From NCBI GenBank assembly GCA_900541485.1, contig UQJW01000005.1, forward strand, positions 1-64,000: 64,000 nt of DNA, written 5' to 3'. A program made the translations under genes and the position numbers. This stretch comes from an uncultured Dialister sp. (lineage in GTDB: Bacteria; Bacillota; Negativicutes; Veillonellales; Dialisteraceae). Shown one piece after another: positions 1-8,524 of the stretch; position 1 is the first letter of the stretch, and every line of letters begins with the position of its first letter. The notes under the pieces are model-generated. The model worked only from the letters and a program-made list of their open reading frames with translations, had not been told where the DNA came from and ran no database searches.

Positions 1-54
1 GGACCGTGCCGGTTTCTCACCGGTCTTCCCTATTAAGCTTTTTCAAGCACCTGT
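1..54 (-). promoter_or_regulatory. Cobalamin riboswitch, 5' half, cut by window edge
   Basis: On the minus strand this stretch reads as the 5' part of a cobalamin (B12) aptamer: a GGTGC element, an AATAGGGAA segment, a CCGGTGAGAAACCGG hairpin and then ACGGTCC, which runs off the window exactly where the conserved GGTCCCGCCACTGT core should follow. The order and wording match the complete element at 6780-6965. The controlled gene lies to the left, outside the window. Cobalamin riboswitches usually control B12 uptake, B12 synthesis or B12-sparing genes, so a transporter or cobalamin gene is a reasonable guess but cannot be seen. Confidence 0.8.
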
Positions 55-75
55 TCACTCTGTTCAGTTTTATCC

Positions 76-104
76 ATCATAGCATTCCCTATGATTTCTG
101 TCAA
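76..104 (-). promoter_or_regulatory. Promoter for the left-edge cobalamin riboswitch
   Basis: Minus-strand TTGACA (99-104), a 17-base spacer and TATGAT (76-81), with TGC before the -10 hexamer giving an extended -10. The predicted start near position 69 lies just upstream of the riboswitch. Confidence 0.75.
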
Positions 105-157
105 TCTTTATAATCTGTATTTCCTTGTTCCGCCTTGCAAATTTGGCATAGGCTATC

Positions 158-724
158 TCAAAAAGTCATATCAAAGGTTCCCGCTTCTTCAAGCAGCTTG
201 ATATCGATAGGAGAATAGGTTTCCGGATGTTTCTTCAGGAAATGCTGTTCTTCTTCCGGAGCTTCATAGAAGTTTTCCAGTTTTTTGACTTCTGTATGTA
301 CTTTGGGCGGAATATTTTTCTGCACATCATTCACAATCAGGCAGGATTCACTCATCTGCCGGCTGGTTCCCCTGTTTTGTATGTATGTGACATAGTAGGT
401 GATTTGGGGAATATCTTCATTGGATGTGAAATAGATTCCCGTTTTATACTGGGGCCCTTCACATTTCCCCTGCACTCCGTCGGTATAGGGGTTGATTATG
501 GTAAAGAATATAGACAATAAGGAGCCTATATCTATTTTTTTCGGATTATAAGTGACTTTTACACATTCTACTGCACCTGTGTTTCCGTCAGCAACTTCTT
601 TCTTTGTGGGATTTTCTTTCCTGCTGTTCGCAAATCCTGCGACAGTTTCAGTGACTCCGTAAATACGGGAGAATACTTCTTGTATGCCATAGTAGGGACC
701 ACCGGCGAGATATAATTCTTTCAC
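158..724 (-). CDS. MsrA-fold protein lacking the catalytic cysteine
   Basis: 188 aa, starting at GTG (724) behind a strong AAAGGAGG; the longer reading to 832 has no ribosome site. The fold signature of peptide methionine sulfoxide reductase A is clear: an N-terminal AGG-x-Y-Y-G motif, G-N-T-G-A-V-E at 47-53, and Q-x-x-x-G-P-Q-Y at 85-93. In MsrA the first motif is GCFWG and its Cys is the nucleophile; here residue 10 is Pro. The usual Asp of the QGND-x-G-x-QY motif is Cys88, and the His of GHAE is Ala51. Other cysteines are 54 and 128. Normal MsrA sulfoxide reduction is therefore unlikely. It could be a decayed paralogue or a protein with a relocated thiol. It stands alone, downstream of the mutase operon and on the same strand. 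Confidence 0.7.
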   Translation of the reverse strand: MKELYLAGGPYYGIQEVFSRIYGVTETVAGFANSRKENPTKKEVADGNTGAVECVKVTYNPKKIDIGSLLSIFFTIINPYTDGVQGKCEGPQYKTGIYFTSNEDIPQITYYVTYIQNRGTSRQMSESCLIVNDVQKNIPPKVHTEVKKLENFYEAPEEEQHFLKKHPETYSPIDIKLLEEAGTFDMTF

Positions 725-880
725 GGTAATTCCTCCTTTTTTTATAAATATCGGGTTGTGTTTTTTATATTTTAAAACAAATAATGAAAGAAATAAAGAA
801 TCCCCGGATTTGTCTCCGGGGATATTCTTCATTTCAAAATAAGGTGCTAAAGGACTTTCTTCCTTTACCGGAGAGTCATT

Positions 881-2059
881 TTAATGCTTTGTCTGTTCCA
901 AATGCAAGGCAGCAGCTCTGTTTACATCAAAGGCTTTGATGAGTTCGGAAACTGCCTGGCTTGGAGAAATAGCGCCTGTCAGTACAGCGGCACGTACCTG
1001 GGGAATCCGGTTTTTTATCACCGGGTTTTCAAAGAACAGATTATGCAGATGTTCATCAATCATGCTGCGTACCCAGGAGAGAACCTGACGCTGACGTCTG
1101 TTTTCAAAGACGCCCGATTTTTTCGTCACTTTTTCGAATTCTCTCATGACTGCCCAAAGTTCCAGAAGTCCCGTCTTTTTCAAGGCGGAGCAACGGTATG
1201 CGTGGGTTTCCCAGCCTTCGGTAGCAGGACGGATAAATTCGACCATTCGTTCATATTCGCCCTGTGTGACTTTCGCACGTTCCAGATTATCGCCGTCTGC
1301 TTTGTTGACTACGATGGCATCGGCGAGTTCCATGATGCCTTTTTTGATCCCTTGCAGGTCATCACCTGCACCGGTCAGTACGACAAGCATGAAAAAGTCT
1401 ACCATATCACGGACTGTGGTTTCCGACTGGCCTACGCCTACGGTTTCCACAAGAATTACGTCATAACCTGCTGCTTCGCAAAGAAGCATGGTTTCACGGC
1501 TCTTCCGTGCGACACCGCCCAGTGTCCCCTTGGACGGGGACGGACGGATAAAGCAGTTCGGTTCTCTGGATAGTGTCTGCATACGGGTCTTATCGCCGAG
1601 GATTGATCCGCCGGTGATAGAACTTGTCGGGTCGATTGCCAGTGCTGCTACTTTATAGCCCTGCTGACAAAGCATGGTACCAAAAGATTCGATGAAACTA
1701 CTTTTCCCTGCTCCCGGTACACCGGTAATACCGATGCGCAATGCTTTTCCCGTACGTGGGAGAAGTCCCTGGAGTACCCGCTGTGCTCTGTCAAAATCCT
1801 TAGGAGCATTACTTTCAATAAGGGTAATGGCTTTGGAGAGAATCATACGGTCTCCTTTGGATACCCCTTCTATGTATTCTTCTACAGATAATTTTTTACG
1901 GAGCGGTACCTTACGAAGTTTAGCCTCTGTCGGATATTCCTTAGCGCCTGTCACGCTGTTCATGGCGGTATCAATGCCGCGCATGACGGAGCAGGCAAAT
2001 TCGGGGTTTGCTTCTTTGGGTACCCAGCTTGGTCTTAAGTCATCATCGTTTTGGGCCAT
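881..2059 (-). CDS. meaB: Methylmalonyl-CoA mutase-associated GTPase (MeaB/ArgK family), copy 1
   Basis: 392 aa P-loop GTPase of the G3E/MeaB family, which gates delivery of adenosylcobalamin and protects methylmalonyl-CoA mutase from inactivation. Visible motifs are Walker A G-V-P-G-A-G-K-S at 113-120, the ETVGVGQSE switch segment and NKAD for guanine recognition. It has about 60 more N-terminal residues than the second copy at 10585-11523. It is the last gene of the mutA-mutB-meaB operon, starting 11 bases after mutB, so it most likely serves that heterodimeric mutase, while copy 2 serves the split enzyme. The partner pairing is an inference from operon position. Confidence 0.92.
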   Translation of the reverse strand: MAQNDDDLRPSWVPKEANPEFACSVMRGIDTAMNSVTGAKEYPTEAKLRKVPLRKKLSVEEYIEGVSKGDRMILSKAITLIESNAPKDFDRAQRVLQGLLPRTGKALRIGITGVPGAGKSSFIESFGTMLCQQGYKVAALAIDPTSSITGGSILGDKTRMQTLSREPNCFIRPSPSKGTLGGVARKSRETMLLCEAAGYDVILVETVGVGQSETTVRDMVDFFMLVVLTGAGDDLQGIKKGIMELADAIVVNKADGDNLERAKVTQGEYERMVEFIRPATEGWETHAYRCSALKKTGLLELWAVMREFEKVTKKSGVFENRRQRQVLSWVRSMIDEHLHNLFFENPVIKNRIPQVRAAVLTGAISPSQAVSELIKAFDVNRAAALHLEQTKH

Positions 2060-2070
2060 ATCACTATACC

Positions 2071-4266
2071 TTAACCTTCCTTGGCTTCCGCTTCAGCACG
2101 GTCAACAAGCATGTGGAGCAATTTAATGCAGCATTCCGGGATATTGGTGCCCGGTCCGAAGATGGCCTGTGCACCATGTTCGTAGAGGAAATCATAATCC
2201 TGTGCAGGGATAACGCCGCCGATGCAGACGAGGATATCTTCACGGTGATGTTTCTTCAATTCTTCTACGATAGCAGGTAACAGGGTCTTATGACCTGCTG
2301 CCAGAGAGGAGAAGCCAACCATATGAACGTCGTTGTCCACCGCATCCTGTGCAGCTTCTTCCGGTGTCTGGAACAGAGGACCTACGTCGACGTCCCAGCC
2401 CATATCTGCAAAGGATGTTGCCAATACTTTCTGGCCTCTGTCGTGACCGTCCTGACCCATCTTTGCCAGGAAAATACGGGGACGACGACCTTCAAGTTCT
2501 TCAAATCTGTCAGCCAGTTTCTTTGCTTCTTGCAACTGTCCGGAATTATCAAATTCTGAAGAGTAAACTCCGGAAATGGTGTGAATGGTCGCATTGAAAC
2601 GGCCGGATACTTTTTCAACTGCGTCGGAAATTTCACCCAGCGACGCACGGTCATGGGCTGCCTGTACGGCCAATTCCAGAAGGTTACCGTTGTCACGGCT
2701 TTCTGCCGCTTTGGTGATAGCTTCCAGATCGCGTGCTACCGCATCAGGATCACGGATGCTTCTCAGTTTTTCGAGACGTTTAATCTGTGCATTACGTACA
2801 GCCGTATTATCGATGGAAAGAACGTTCAACGGATCTTCCTTAGCCAGACGGTACTTGTTCAGGCCGACAATGGTTTCTTTACCGCTGTCGATGTTAGCCT
2901 GACGGCGAGCCGCACATTCTTCGATACGCATTTTCGGAAGACCGGTGGAAATAGCTTTTGCCATACCGCCCAGTGCTTCGACTTCCTGAATGTGGCCCCA
3001 AGCGCGGCGGATAATCTGGTTTGTCAGATATTCTACATAGTAGGAACCGCCCCAGGGATCGATAATCTTGCAGGCTTTGGTTTCATCCTGGATATAGAGC
3101 TGTGTATTACGAGCCAGACGTGCGGAGAAGTCGGTCGGAAGTGCGATAGCTTCGTCCAATGCGTTGGTGTGCAAGGACTGGGTATGTCCGAGAGCTGCCG
3201 ACATAGCTTCCATACAGGTACGTGCAATGTTATTGAACGGATCCTGTTCTGTCAGTGACCAGCCGGATGTCTGGGAGTGGGTACGGAGTGCCATGGATTT
3301 CGGGTTTTCCGCACCGAACTGTTTCAGAATCTTTGCCCAGAGAACGCGGGCTGCTCTCATCTTTGCAATTTCCATAAAGTAGTTCTTGCCCTGATCCCAG
3401 AAGAAGGACAGACGTTTTGCGAAGGCATCGACAGGAAGTCCTGCTTTTTCGCCGCAACGGATATATTCCATACCGTCTGCCAGCGTGTAACCGATTTCCA
3501 GGTCGCAGGTAGCGCCGCATTCCTGGATATGGTAACCGGAAATCGAGATACTGTTGAACTTAGGCATATATTTCGTTGTATATTCGAAAATATCACCGAT
3601 AATACGCATGGACATAGCCGGCGGATAAATGTAGGTGTTACGAACCATGAATTCTTTCAGAATATCGTTCTGAATCGTACCGGCGAGAATCTTTTTATCT
3701 ACGCCCTGTTCGAGTCCGGCGGAGATGAAGAATGCCAGAATCGGAAGTACGGCGCCGTTCATTGTCATGGAAACGGACATCTGGTCCAGCGGGATACCTG
3801 CGAAAAGAATGTTCATATCGAGCATGGAGCAAACGGAAACACCTGCTTTACCTACGTCGCCGATAACACGGGGGTTATCCGCATCATAGCCGCGGTGTGT
3901 CGGGAGGTCGAATGCAATGGACAGCCCTTTCTGGCCTGCTGCCAGGTTTCTGCGGTAAAATGCGTTAGATTCTTCTGCTGTGGAGAACCCTGCATACTGA
4001 CGTACTGTCCATGGACGGAATACGTACATAGTGGAGTACGGTCCGCGCAGGAACGGCGGGATACCGCTCATAAAGTCCAAATGGTTGCAGTTGTCATATA
4101 CATTTTTTGTATAAAGAGGTCCTACAGGGATACGTTCCATGGTCATTTCATAAAGATCATCATAGGACTTGCCCGTTGTTTTTTCCAGACCCTCTTTCCA
4201 TTCATCATAAGAACAATGGGGATGTTCTTCCAGGTTAACTTTTGTAAAATCCGGATTCACTGCCAT
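2071..4266 (-). CDS. mutB: Methylmalonyl-CoA mutase large (catalytic) subunit
   Basis: 731 aa, the length of the MutB/human MUT type. The N-terminal TIM barrel binds acyl-CoA and the C-terminal flavodoxin-like domain binds adenosylcobalamin. The cobalt-ligand motif D-G-H-D-R-G is at 606-611 (His608), followed by S-S-L-A-A-G-H and I-G-G-V-I-P as expected for base-off/His-on B12 binding. The barrel keeps R-Q-Y-A-G-F and V-R-N-T-Y, which carry the Tyr and Arg that select methylmalonyl-CoA, and S-G-Y-H with the active-site His. It interconverts succinyl-CoA and (R)-methylmalonyl-CoA in the cytoplasm. The start follows a GGAGG inside the 3' end of mutA, with one base between stop and start, so the subunits are translationally coupled. 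Confidence 0.95.
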   Translation of the reverse strand: MAVNPDFTKVNLEEHPHCSYDEWKEGLEKTTGKSYDDLYEMTMERIPVGPLYTKNVYDNCNHLDFMSGIPPFLRGPYSTMYVFRPWTVRQYAGFSTAEESNAFYRRNLAAGQKGLSIAFDLPTHRGYDADNPRVIGDVGKAGVSVCSMLDMNILFAGIPLDQMSVSMTMNGAVLPILAFFISAGLEQGVDKKILAGTIQNDILKEFMVRNTYIYPPAMSMRIIGDIFEYTTKYMPKFNSISISGYHIQECGATCDLEIGYTLADGMEYIRCGEKAGLPVDAFAKRLSFFWDQGKNYFMEIAKMRAARVLWAKILKQFGAENPKSMALRTHSQTSGWSLTEQDPFNNIARTCMEAMSAALGHTQSLHTNALDEAIALPTDFSARLARNTQLYIQDETKACKIIDPWGGSYYVEYLTNQIIRRAWGHIQEVEALGGMAKAISTGLPKMRIEECAARRQANIDSGKETIVGLNKYRLAKEDPLNVLSIDNTAVRNAQIKRLEKLRSIRDPDAVARDLEAITKAAESRDNGNLLELAVQAAHDRASLGEISDAVEKVSGRFNATIHTISGVYSSEFDNSGQLQEAKKLADRFEELEGRRPRIFLAKMGQDGHDRGQKVLATSFADMGWDVDVGPLFQTPEEAAQDAVDNDVHMVGFSSLAAGHKTLLPAIVEELKKHHREDILVCIGGVIPAQDYDFLYEHGAQAIFGPGTNIPECCIKLLHMLVDRAEAEAKEG

Positions 4267-4267
4267 G

Positions 4268-6547
4268 TTATTTTACCTCCTCTTCCGTAATCTTTATTCC
4301 TTTTTTGCCCTGGAGCATACGGAGGATCTGATAGCAATTTGCTTTGACACTGATAAATTCATCAATGCCTGCCTCACGATAAACAGGTTCCAAGTCTTTC
4401 GGTGCCGCACCTGCCAGGAAAAGGACGCCGTCTCCCAGTACTTCTTTCAGACGGGGAGCCAGAGCCGGTACATCTTCAGGATAGGTGGCATCGGTAGAGC
4501 AGATAACTGCGCCGTCATAAGGAGTGCCCTTATCGTCAATGCCGGCTTTCAGTGCTTCTACGCACTTATCCCAACGGGATCCCGGTTTTCCTTCATCATC
4601 CTGGAAACCTTCGTTCAGGTGGATATTAAATTCACCGACCTGGAGGAAGCTGGTAGAGAAGTCCGCTCTTGCTTTATGCTGCGGAATCGGTCCCATATTA
4701 GCGAGGAAGATTTCTACATTCTTGCCTGTTTCTTTTTTATAAGCTGCCGTATCCATACGGAGTTTTTCAAAGCGTTCTGTCCAGCGATGGGGGTAAATTT
4801 TTCTTACTTCGATAGAGCCGCCATCTGATTTTTCGGCAGCTTTCACTTCTCCAATGGTAGCCCCTGCAGAGAAAGCGGCAATTGCTTTTTCGACAAGTTC
4901 ACCTTCGCCGGCTTTACCGATATCTGCCAGTGTATCGTTCAGATATACTTTGTCGATATCGGAACGGTATTTTTCAACACCTTCGGACAGTTCTTTTTTC
5001 AGTGCCGGTGTGTCTTCCGGACGCGGTTCGAGAAGTTCTTCCGTCATATTCGGATACATATTCGTTCCGACTGCACTGTCCTTACGGAGTTCGAGAGCCT
5101 TGAAACGTTTATTCAGAACTTCGAGAATTTGCTGCTGCGGATATTCTTCCTGCAAGGCCTTCACAATGCCGCCGAGAGATTCAATTTTCTGGAATTCCGC
5201 CCAGATTTTTTCAGCCATTTCTTTGGTTAATGCTTCAATACCCCAGGATCCGCCTGCCGGGTCAATCGGGCGAAGCATACCGAATTCTTCCTGCAGCATG
5301 ATATGAAGGTTTCTTGCAATACGGCGGGAGAATTCGTCGCCTTTACGAACGGTTTCATCGTAAGGTTCATTTTCATAGGTGTCTACGCCGCCGACAACAG
5401 CAGAGAAAATCTGTGTGGTATTACGGAGCATATTAACACCGATATCATAAATGGTTTTTGTAAATAAAGCCGGGCGTGCATGAATCTTTGCAGAGCAGTC
5501 TGCTTCATCAGCACCGAAAGCTTTCATAATATTTGCCCAAACCTGGCGTGCTGCACGGAGTTTAGCAATTTCGATGTAGAAAGTTGCTCCTGTGTTAAAG
5601 CCGAAGTTGATGGAACGTGCTATGTCCTGAATGGAAATACCGCGTTTCTGCATCTGGCGGATATATTCCACTGCCATAGCAAAGGTATAAGCGACTTCCT
5701 GGACTGCATTACAGCCGCCGCGGGAGAATACGTCACTTCTTGCCATAACGGTACGCAGACCGGGGGCATTTTTTCTTGCCCAACGGATGCATTCTGCCAT
5801 ATCATCATAGTCTTTATCCAGAGATTCACCGAGTTTGCCGTTCCGGACAAGCTGTGCTATCGGGTTTGCTCCGATCACACCATGAAGTTTGCTGACATCT
5901 TTTCCCTGAGCCTTCAGTGCAGAAGCTACAAGTGCCAGCAGACGAAGTGAGGAAGCACCGGTGTACATCATGAACGGAATATTTTCCAAATCAAGTCCGT
6001 CAAGCAGTGTATGCATATCTTCCAAAGTGGTAATGCTTACCCCGTAATCACCCGGTTCTTTGGCATCTTTTACATCGATACCTTCTGCCGTAGCGCTGTC
6101 AATGCGGACATTATAAACGGTAGAACCTCTGTCAATTTCATGCTTCAGAAGTTCATTATTTTCTTTTGGCAAAGTTTCATCACAAGCCTGTGCAATTCCC
6201 CAAGGAGCACATTTATAGCCGTTTACCGTTGCTCCGCGCAGATAGTCACCCATTCCCGGGTAATCATCGGTCGGAAGAATGGCTTCCTGTGCATCAGGGC
6301 CTGTACTCTTTGTATAAATCGGGCTAAAGGTAATTCCTTCGTAAGTATTGGTATACATGATTTTATCGAAAGGTTTACCTTTTAAAAGCGCATTACACGC
6401 CTCCACCCACTCTTCATAGGTAGGTGGTGTAAATTCGTCAAACTCTACTTGCGGAAATTCGGCTTTTTCATTTGATTTTTTCAAAATTTCTTCTAACTCT
6501 TTATCAGTCAGTTGTTTTACCGAATCCTGGGACTTCTGTTCATCCAT
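4268..6547 (-). CDS. mutA: Methylmalonyl-CoA mutase small subunit
   Basis: 759 aa, somewhat long for MutA. It is homologous over its length to the large subunit but lacks its catalytic features: the SGYH motif is absent and the D-x-H-x-x-G cobalt site is replaced by G-P-I-P-Q-H-K-A-R, as is normal for this structural subunit. The first 40 or so residues are acidic and Lys-rich. The start at 6547 has a good AAGGAGGATG leader. It is the first gene of the mutA-mutB-meaB operon, reads from a perfect-spacing promoter at 6987-7015, and carries a cobalamin riboswitch and terminator in a 5' UTR of about 430 bases. It forms the heterodimer with MutB. Confidence 0.93.
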   Translation of the reverse strand: MDEQKSQDSVKQLTDKELEEILKKSNEKAEFPQVEFDEFTPPTYEEWVEACNALLKGKPFDKIMYTNTYEGITFSPIYTKSTGPDAQEAILPTDDYPGMGDYLRGATVNGYKCAPWGIAQACDETLPKENNELLKHEIDRGSTVYNVRIDSATAEGIDVKDAKEPGDYGVSITTLEDMHTLLDGLDLENIPFMMYTGASSLRLLALVASALKAQGKDVSKLHGVIGANPIAQLVRNGKLGESLDKDYDDMAECIRWARKNAPGLRTVMARSDVFSRGGCNAVQEVAYTFAMAVEYIRQMQKRGISIQDIARSINFGFNTGATFYIEIAKLRAARQVWANIMKAFGADEADCSAKIHARPALFTKTIYDIGVNMLRNTTQIFSAVVGGVDTYENEPYDETVRKGDEFSRRIARNLHIMLQEEFGMLRPIDPAGGSWGIEALTKEMAEKIWAEFQKIESLGGIVKALQEEYPQQQILEVLNKRFKALELRKDSAVGTNMYPNMTEELLEPRPEDTPALKKELSEGVEKYRSDIDKVYLNDTLADIGKAGEGELVEKAIAAFSAGATIGEVKAAEKSDGGSIEVRKIYPHRWTERFEKLRMDTAAYKKETGKNVEIFLANMGPIPQHKARADFSTSFLQVGEFNIHLNEGFQDDEGKPGSRWDKCVEALKAGIDDKGTPYDGAVICSTDATYPEDVPALAPRLKEVLGDGVLFLAGAAPKDLEPVYREAGIDEFISVKANCYQILRMLQGKKGIKITEEEVK

Positions 6548-6615
6548 GAAAACATCCTCCTTATAATAATTTTAGACAATTCCCCAGAAAATAATGATTC
6601 GTATCTTTCATCTGT

Positions 6616-6651
6616 AAAAATGCAGGCATGTATCAAAAAGCTCGCATTTTT
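6616..6651 (-). terminator. Second terminator-like hairpin in the mutA leader
   Basis: AAAAATGC (6616-6623) and GCATTTTT (6644-6651) form a perfect 8-bp stem ending in a T tract, between the riboswitch terminator and mutA. On the same RNA, just upstream (about 6690-6697), is a strong AAGGAGG with no long reading frame behind it. This may be a second attenuation step or a short leader peptide; neither can be shown here. Confidence 0.4.
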
Positions 6652-6718
6652 AATGATTTGGCGGAATCACTTTTCACATCGCCGATATTTGCACCTCCTT
6701 ACCACGCTCTCATATCAA

Positions 6719-6752
6719 TAAAAAACGACTATCTAGAGAATTAATGATAGCC
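6719..6752 (-). terminator. Riboswitch expression-platform terminator
   Basis: On the minus strand GGCTATC (6752-6746) pairs with GATAGTC (6733-6727), followed by GTTTTTT. It sits directly downstream of the cobalamin aptamer, so the switch most likely acts by premature transcription termination. Confidence 0.75.
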
Positions 6753-6779
6753 GGACAAGGAAATATTCCTAATCCCCTC

Positions 6780-6965
6780 CCCATCTCTCGCAGGTATAAC
6801 GGTGATTTTCAGACAGATAGTTCTCCTGGCTTAAGTTCCTCATTTATACCGCCTTCCCGGTTTCCCAGTGGCATAGTTGGTATAAACTCCCTTTACAGTG
6901 GCGGGACCGCTCCGGATTCGACCGGATTCTCTTTTATGCTTTCGCATCTGTCCGCTGTATGAAAT
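6780..6965 (-). promoter_or_regulatory. Cobalamin riboswitch upstream of mutA
   Basis: The minus strand carries the conserved core GCGGTCCCGCCACTGTAA (near 6912-6895), preceded by a CCGGTCGAATCCGG hairpin. Further downstream is the B12 box AAGCCAGGAGAACT (near 6833-6820). These are the diagnostic elements of the cobalamin aptamer in the correct order. A terminator follows at 6719-6752. The first gene downstream is mutA. The AATAGGGAA-type segment seen at the left-edge copy is less obvious here. Confidence 0.92.
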
Positions 6966-6986
6966 TGTCTAAATAACTACATTTTT

Positions 6987-7015
6987 AGTATAATTCATTG
7001 TATTCTAAGTGTCAA
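6987..7015 (-). promoter_or_regulatory. Promoter of the mutA operon
   Basis: Minus-strand TTGACA (7010-7015), 17-base spacer, TATACT (6987-6992). The predicted start near 6980 lies just 5' of the riboswitch. The rest of the 6548-7178 gap holds the riboswitch, two hairpins and the divergent promoter of the next gene. Confidence 0.8.
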
Positions 7016-7080
7016 TCAATCTATATCTATTTATCATATATTTTATTCTTATCTTAAAAGAATGAAAGTTATTATTTTAT

Positions 7081-7110
7081 TTGCATTTTATAATATTTTT
7101 ATCATATAAT
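7081..7110 (+). promoter_or_regulatory. Putative promoter of the B12-domain paralogue
   Basis: TTGCAT (7081-7086), 18-base spacer, TATAAT (7105-7110), in a very AT-rich stretch, so chance matches are easy. A small hairpin ATACCG/CGGTAT (7138-7157) lies just before the ribosome site. Confidence 0.5.
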
Positions 7111-7178
7111 AGTTGTGATATTTATTTGATATTTAATATACCGCTATAAAACGGTATCATTTTATGAGGAGGAAACCT

Positions 7179-7673
7179 ATGGCAGCCGATGAAAAAAGCG
7201 CATTGACCAAGGAAGCACTTAAGCTCAGTAAACAATTTGAGGAAATGGACGGCCGTCGTCCGCGTCTGTTTCTCCCTGAATTAGAAGATGACGATGATAA
7301 GGAAGCCCGTAAAATAGCAGCTACCGTTTTTGCCGACCAGGGATGGGATGTCGACGTCGGACCTCTGCTTGCTCCGGAAGTTTCCGCACAAACCGCTGCA
7401 GATAATGATGTCCATTTTATTTTTTATACGTCAAAAAGTCCTACGATGACAAAAGCGGTTATCCCTATGTCACAAACATTGGCCATGATGGGACGTGATG
7501 ATATATTAATCGCCGTCCACCAGGTAAAAAAAGAAGATAAGGAATTACTTTTCCGCTACGGAATTGTGGCTGCCTTTGATGAGACAGCCTCCTTTGAGGA
7601 AACCAGTCTCACCATGCTCCGCCTGCTTATTTCTCTGGCAAAAGAAGCAGAACGGGAACCTGACGCTTATTAA
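7179..7673 (+). CDS. Stand-alone degenerate B12-binding-domain protein, MutB C-terminal paralogue
   Basis: 164 aa, starting at ATG 7179 behind GAGGAGG (an in-frame ATG at 7164 overlaps the ribosome site). It aligns with the C-terminal domain of MutB: both have F-E-E-x-(D/E)-G-R-R-P-R-x-F-L, then [14 protein letters not shown] and E-D-I-L. The cofactor motifs are gone: D-G-H-D-R-G is D-D-D-D-K-E-A, S-S-L-A-A-G is T-S-K-S-P-T, and G-G-V-I-P is H-Q-V-K-K. Normal His-on cobalamin binding is therefore not expected. It is divergent from mutA. A role as assembly partner, regulator or decoy of the mutase is a guess; no transmembrane or DNA-binding part is visible. Confidence 0.75.
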   Translation: MAADEKSALTKEALKLSKQFEEMDGRRPRLFLPELEDDDDKEARKIAATVFADQGWDVDVGPLLAPEVSAQTAADNDVHFIFYTSKSPTMTKAVIPMSQTLAMMGRDDILIAVHQVKKEDKELLFRYGIVAAFDETASFEETSLTMLRLLISLAKEAEREPDAY

Positions 7674-7686
7674 TGATCATTAGAAA

Positions 7687-7721
7687 AGCCGTAGAATTTA
7701 TAACTTCTATGGCTCTTTTTA
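7687..7721 (+). terminator. Terminator after the B12-domain paralogue
   Basis: AGCCGTAGAA (7687-7696) pairs with TTCTATGGCT (7705-7714), followed by CTTTTT. Confidence 0.8.
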
Positions 7722-7761
7722 ATTCTTGTATCCGGAAATTTTTATCAGAAAAAAATCACAC

Positions 7762-7793
7762 AAAAAAAAGCAGTGCCGTAGCACTGCTTTTTT
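7762..7793. terminator. Bidirectional terminator, mainly for the mmd operon
   Basis: GCAGTGC/GCACTGC stem (7770-7776 and 7781-7787) flanked by an A run and a T run, so it can work in both directions. It ends the minus-strand decarboxylase operon just after mmdC. Confidence 0.85.
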
Positions 7794-7803
7794 ATTGTGA
7801 GAA

Positions 7804-8136
7804 TTAGCCAACTGTGAAGAGTGTGTCTCCACCCTGTACGCTCTGGCCTTCGGGTACAGGCATGCCTGTAATCTTGCCATCGCAAGGAGCCATAATCGGG
7901 TTACCCATCTTCATAGCTTCGAGAACAAGAACTTCGTCACCGGAAGCTACTGCATCACCAACGCGTTTGTTGATTTTGATAACTTTGCCGGGCATCGGAG
8001 CTTCAACAACTTCGCCTGCGCCTGCAGGAGCTGCTGCGGGAGCCGGAGCTGCTGCCGGTGCTGCTGCTACTGCGCCACCGTCTTTAACTACTACATCGTA
8101 ATCTTGGCCGTTAACTGTTACGGTAAATTTTCTCAT
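7804..8136 (-). CDS. mmdC: Biotin carrier subunit of methylmalonyl-CoA decarboxylase
   Basis: 110 aa. Start at 8136 behind GGAGG; the reading to 8172 has no ribosome site. An N-terminal beta segment (1-20) is followed by an Ala/Pro-rich flexible linker (about 22-45) and a biotinyl domain with E-A-M-K-M, Lys76 being the biotinylation site. It carries the carboxyl group from the MmdA carboxyltransferase to the membrane decarboxylase subunit. It is the last gene of the operon and lies directly after mmdD. OadC/GcdC-type carriers look alike, so the substrate call rests on the neighbouring mutase and epimerase genes. Confidence 0.9.
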   Translation of the reverse strand: MRKFTVTVNGQDYDVVVKDGGAVAAAPAAAPAPAAAPAGAGEVVEAPMPGKVIKINKRVGDAVASGDEVLVLEAMKMGNPIMAPCDGKITGMPVPEGQSVQGGDTLFTVG

Positions 8137-8172
8137 TGTTTTTCCTCCTAATTTTGTACTTTCAACTTTCAA

Positions 8173-8481
8173 TTAGAACTGCTGGTTGCCGGAAACACCT
8201 GCGATACGAGCGCCTGTTGTCCAGCCGGTTCTAGCTGCCGGGCGGATAGAAACGATTTCACCGCCGCCCATAGCAACGATTGCTGCGGCAATAGCTGCTA
8301 CTACAGCACCATTATCTCCAGCTCTGGGAGCTGCTGCCGGTGCTGCTTTTTTAGAAGCTGCTGCCGGTGCCGGTGCTGCGGACTGATTGAGAGATGAACG
8401 TACTTGCCAGATCATGATCAGGGCAATTACTGCTACTACGGCAGCAAATACCGCGATATACATAACTGTATCGTTATTCAT
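8173..8481 (-). CDS. mmdD: Methylmalonyl-CoA decarboxylase delta subunit
   Basis: 102 aa: one N-terminal transmembrane helix (about 5-27), an Ala/Pro/Lys-rich linker, then a conserved end with A-A-I-x-A-A-I and G-W-T-T-G-A-R-I. This is the layout of the OadG/MmdD subunit that anchors the soluble carboxyltransferase and biotin carrier to the membrane decarboxylase. It sits between mmdA and mmdC. In Veillonella a separate short epsilon subunit resembles the C-terminus of delta; no such gene is present here. Confidence 0.85.
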   Translation of the reverse strand: MNNDTVMYIAVFAAVVAVIALIMIWQVRSSLNQSAAPAPAAASKKAAPAAAPRAGDNGAVVAAIAAAIVAMGGGEIVSIRPAARTGWTTGARIAGVSGNQQF

Positions 8482-8524
8482 CTATACCCATCCTTTCAAA
8501 TATCATCAATGTATTAGCTATCTA

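Noticed and set aside
884..1573. Long opposite-strand frames over meaB, mutB, mutA, mmdA and clpX
   Set aside because: They are mirror frames of well-supported genes, without ribosome sites or family motifs.
4268..6547. Loss of the cobalt-binding motif in MutA taken as degeneration
   Set aside because: MutA small subunits normally lack B12-binding residues; this is the family's usual state, unlike the stand-alone 7179-7673 protein.
7762..7793. Possible CRISPR or repeat unit at the mmdC terminator
   Set aside because: A single inverted repeat with A and T runs; no direct repeats follow. It is a bidirectional terminator. No CRISPR array was seen anywhere in the window.
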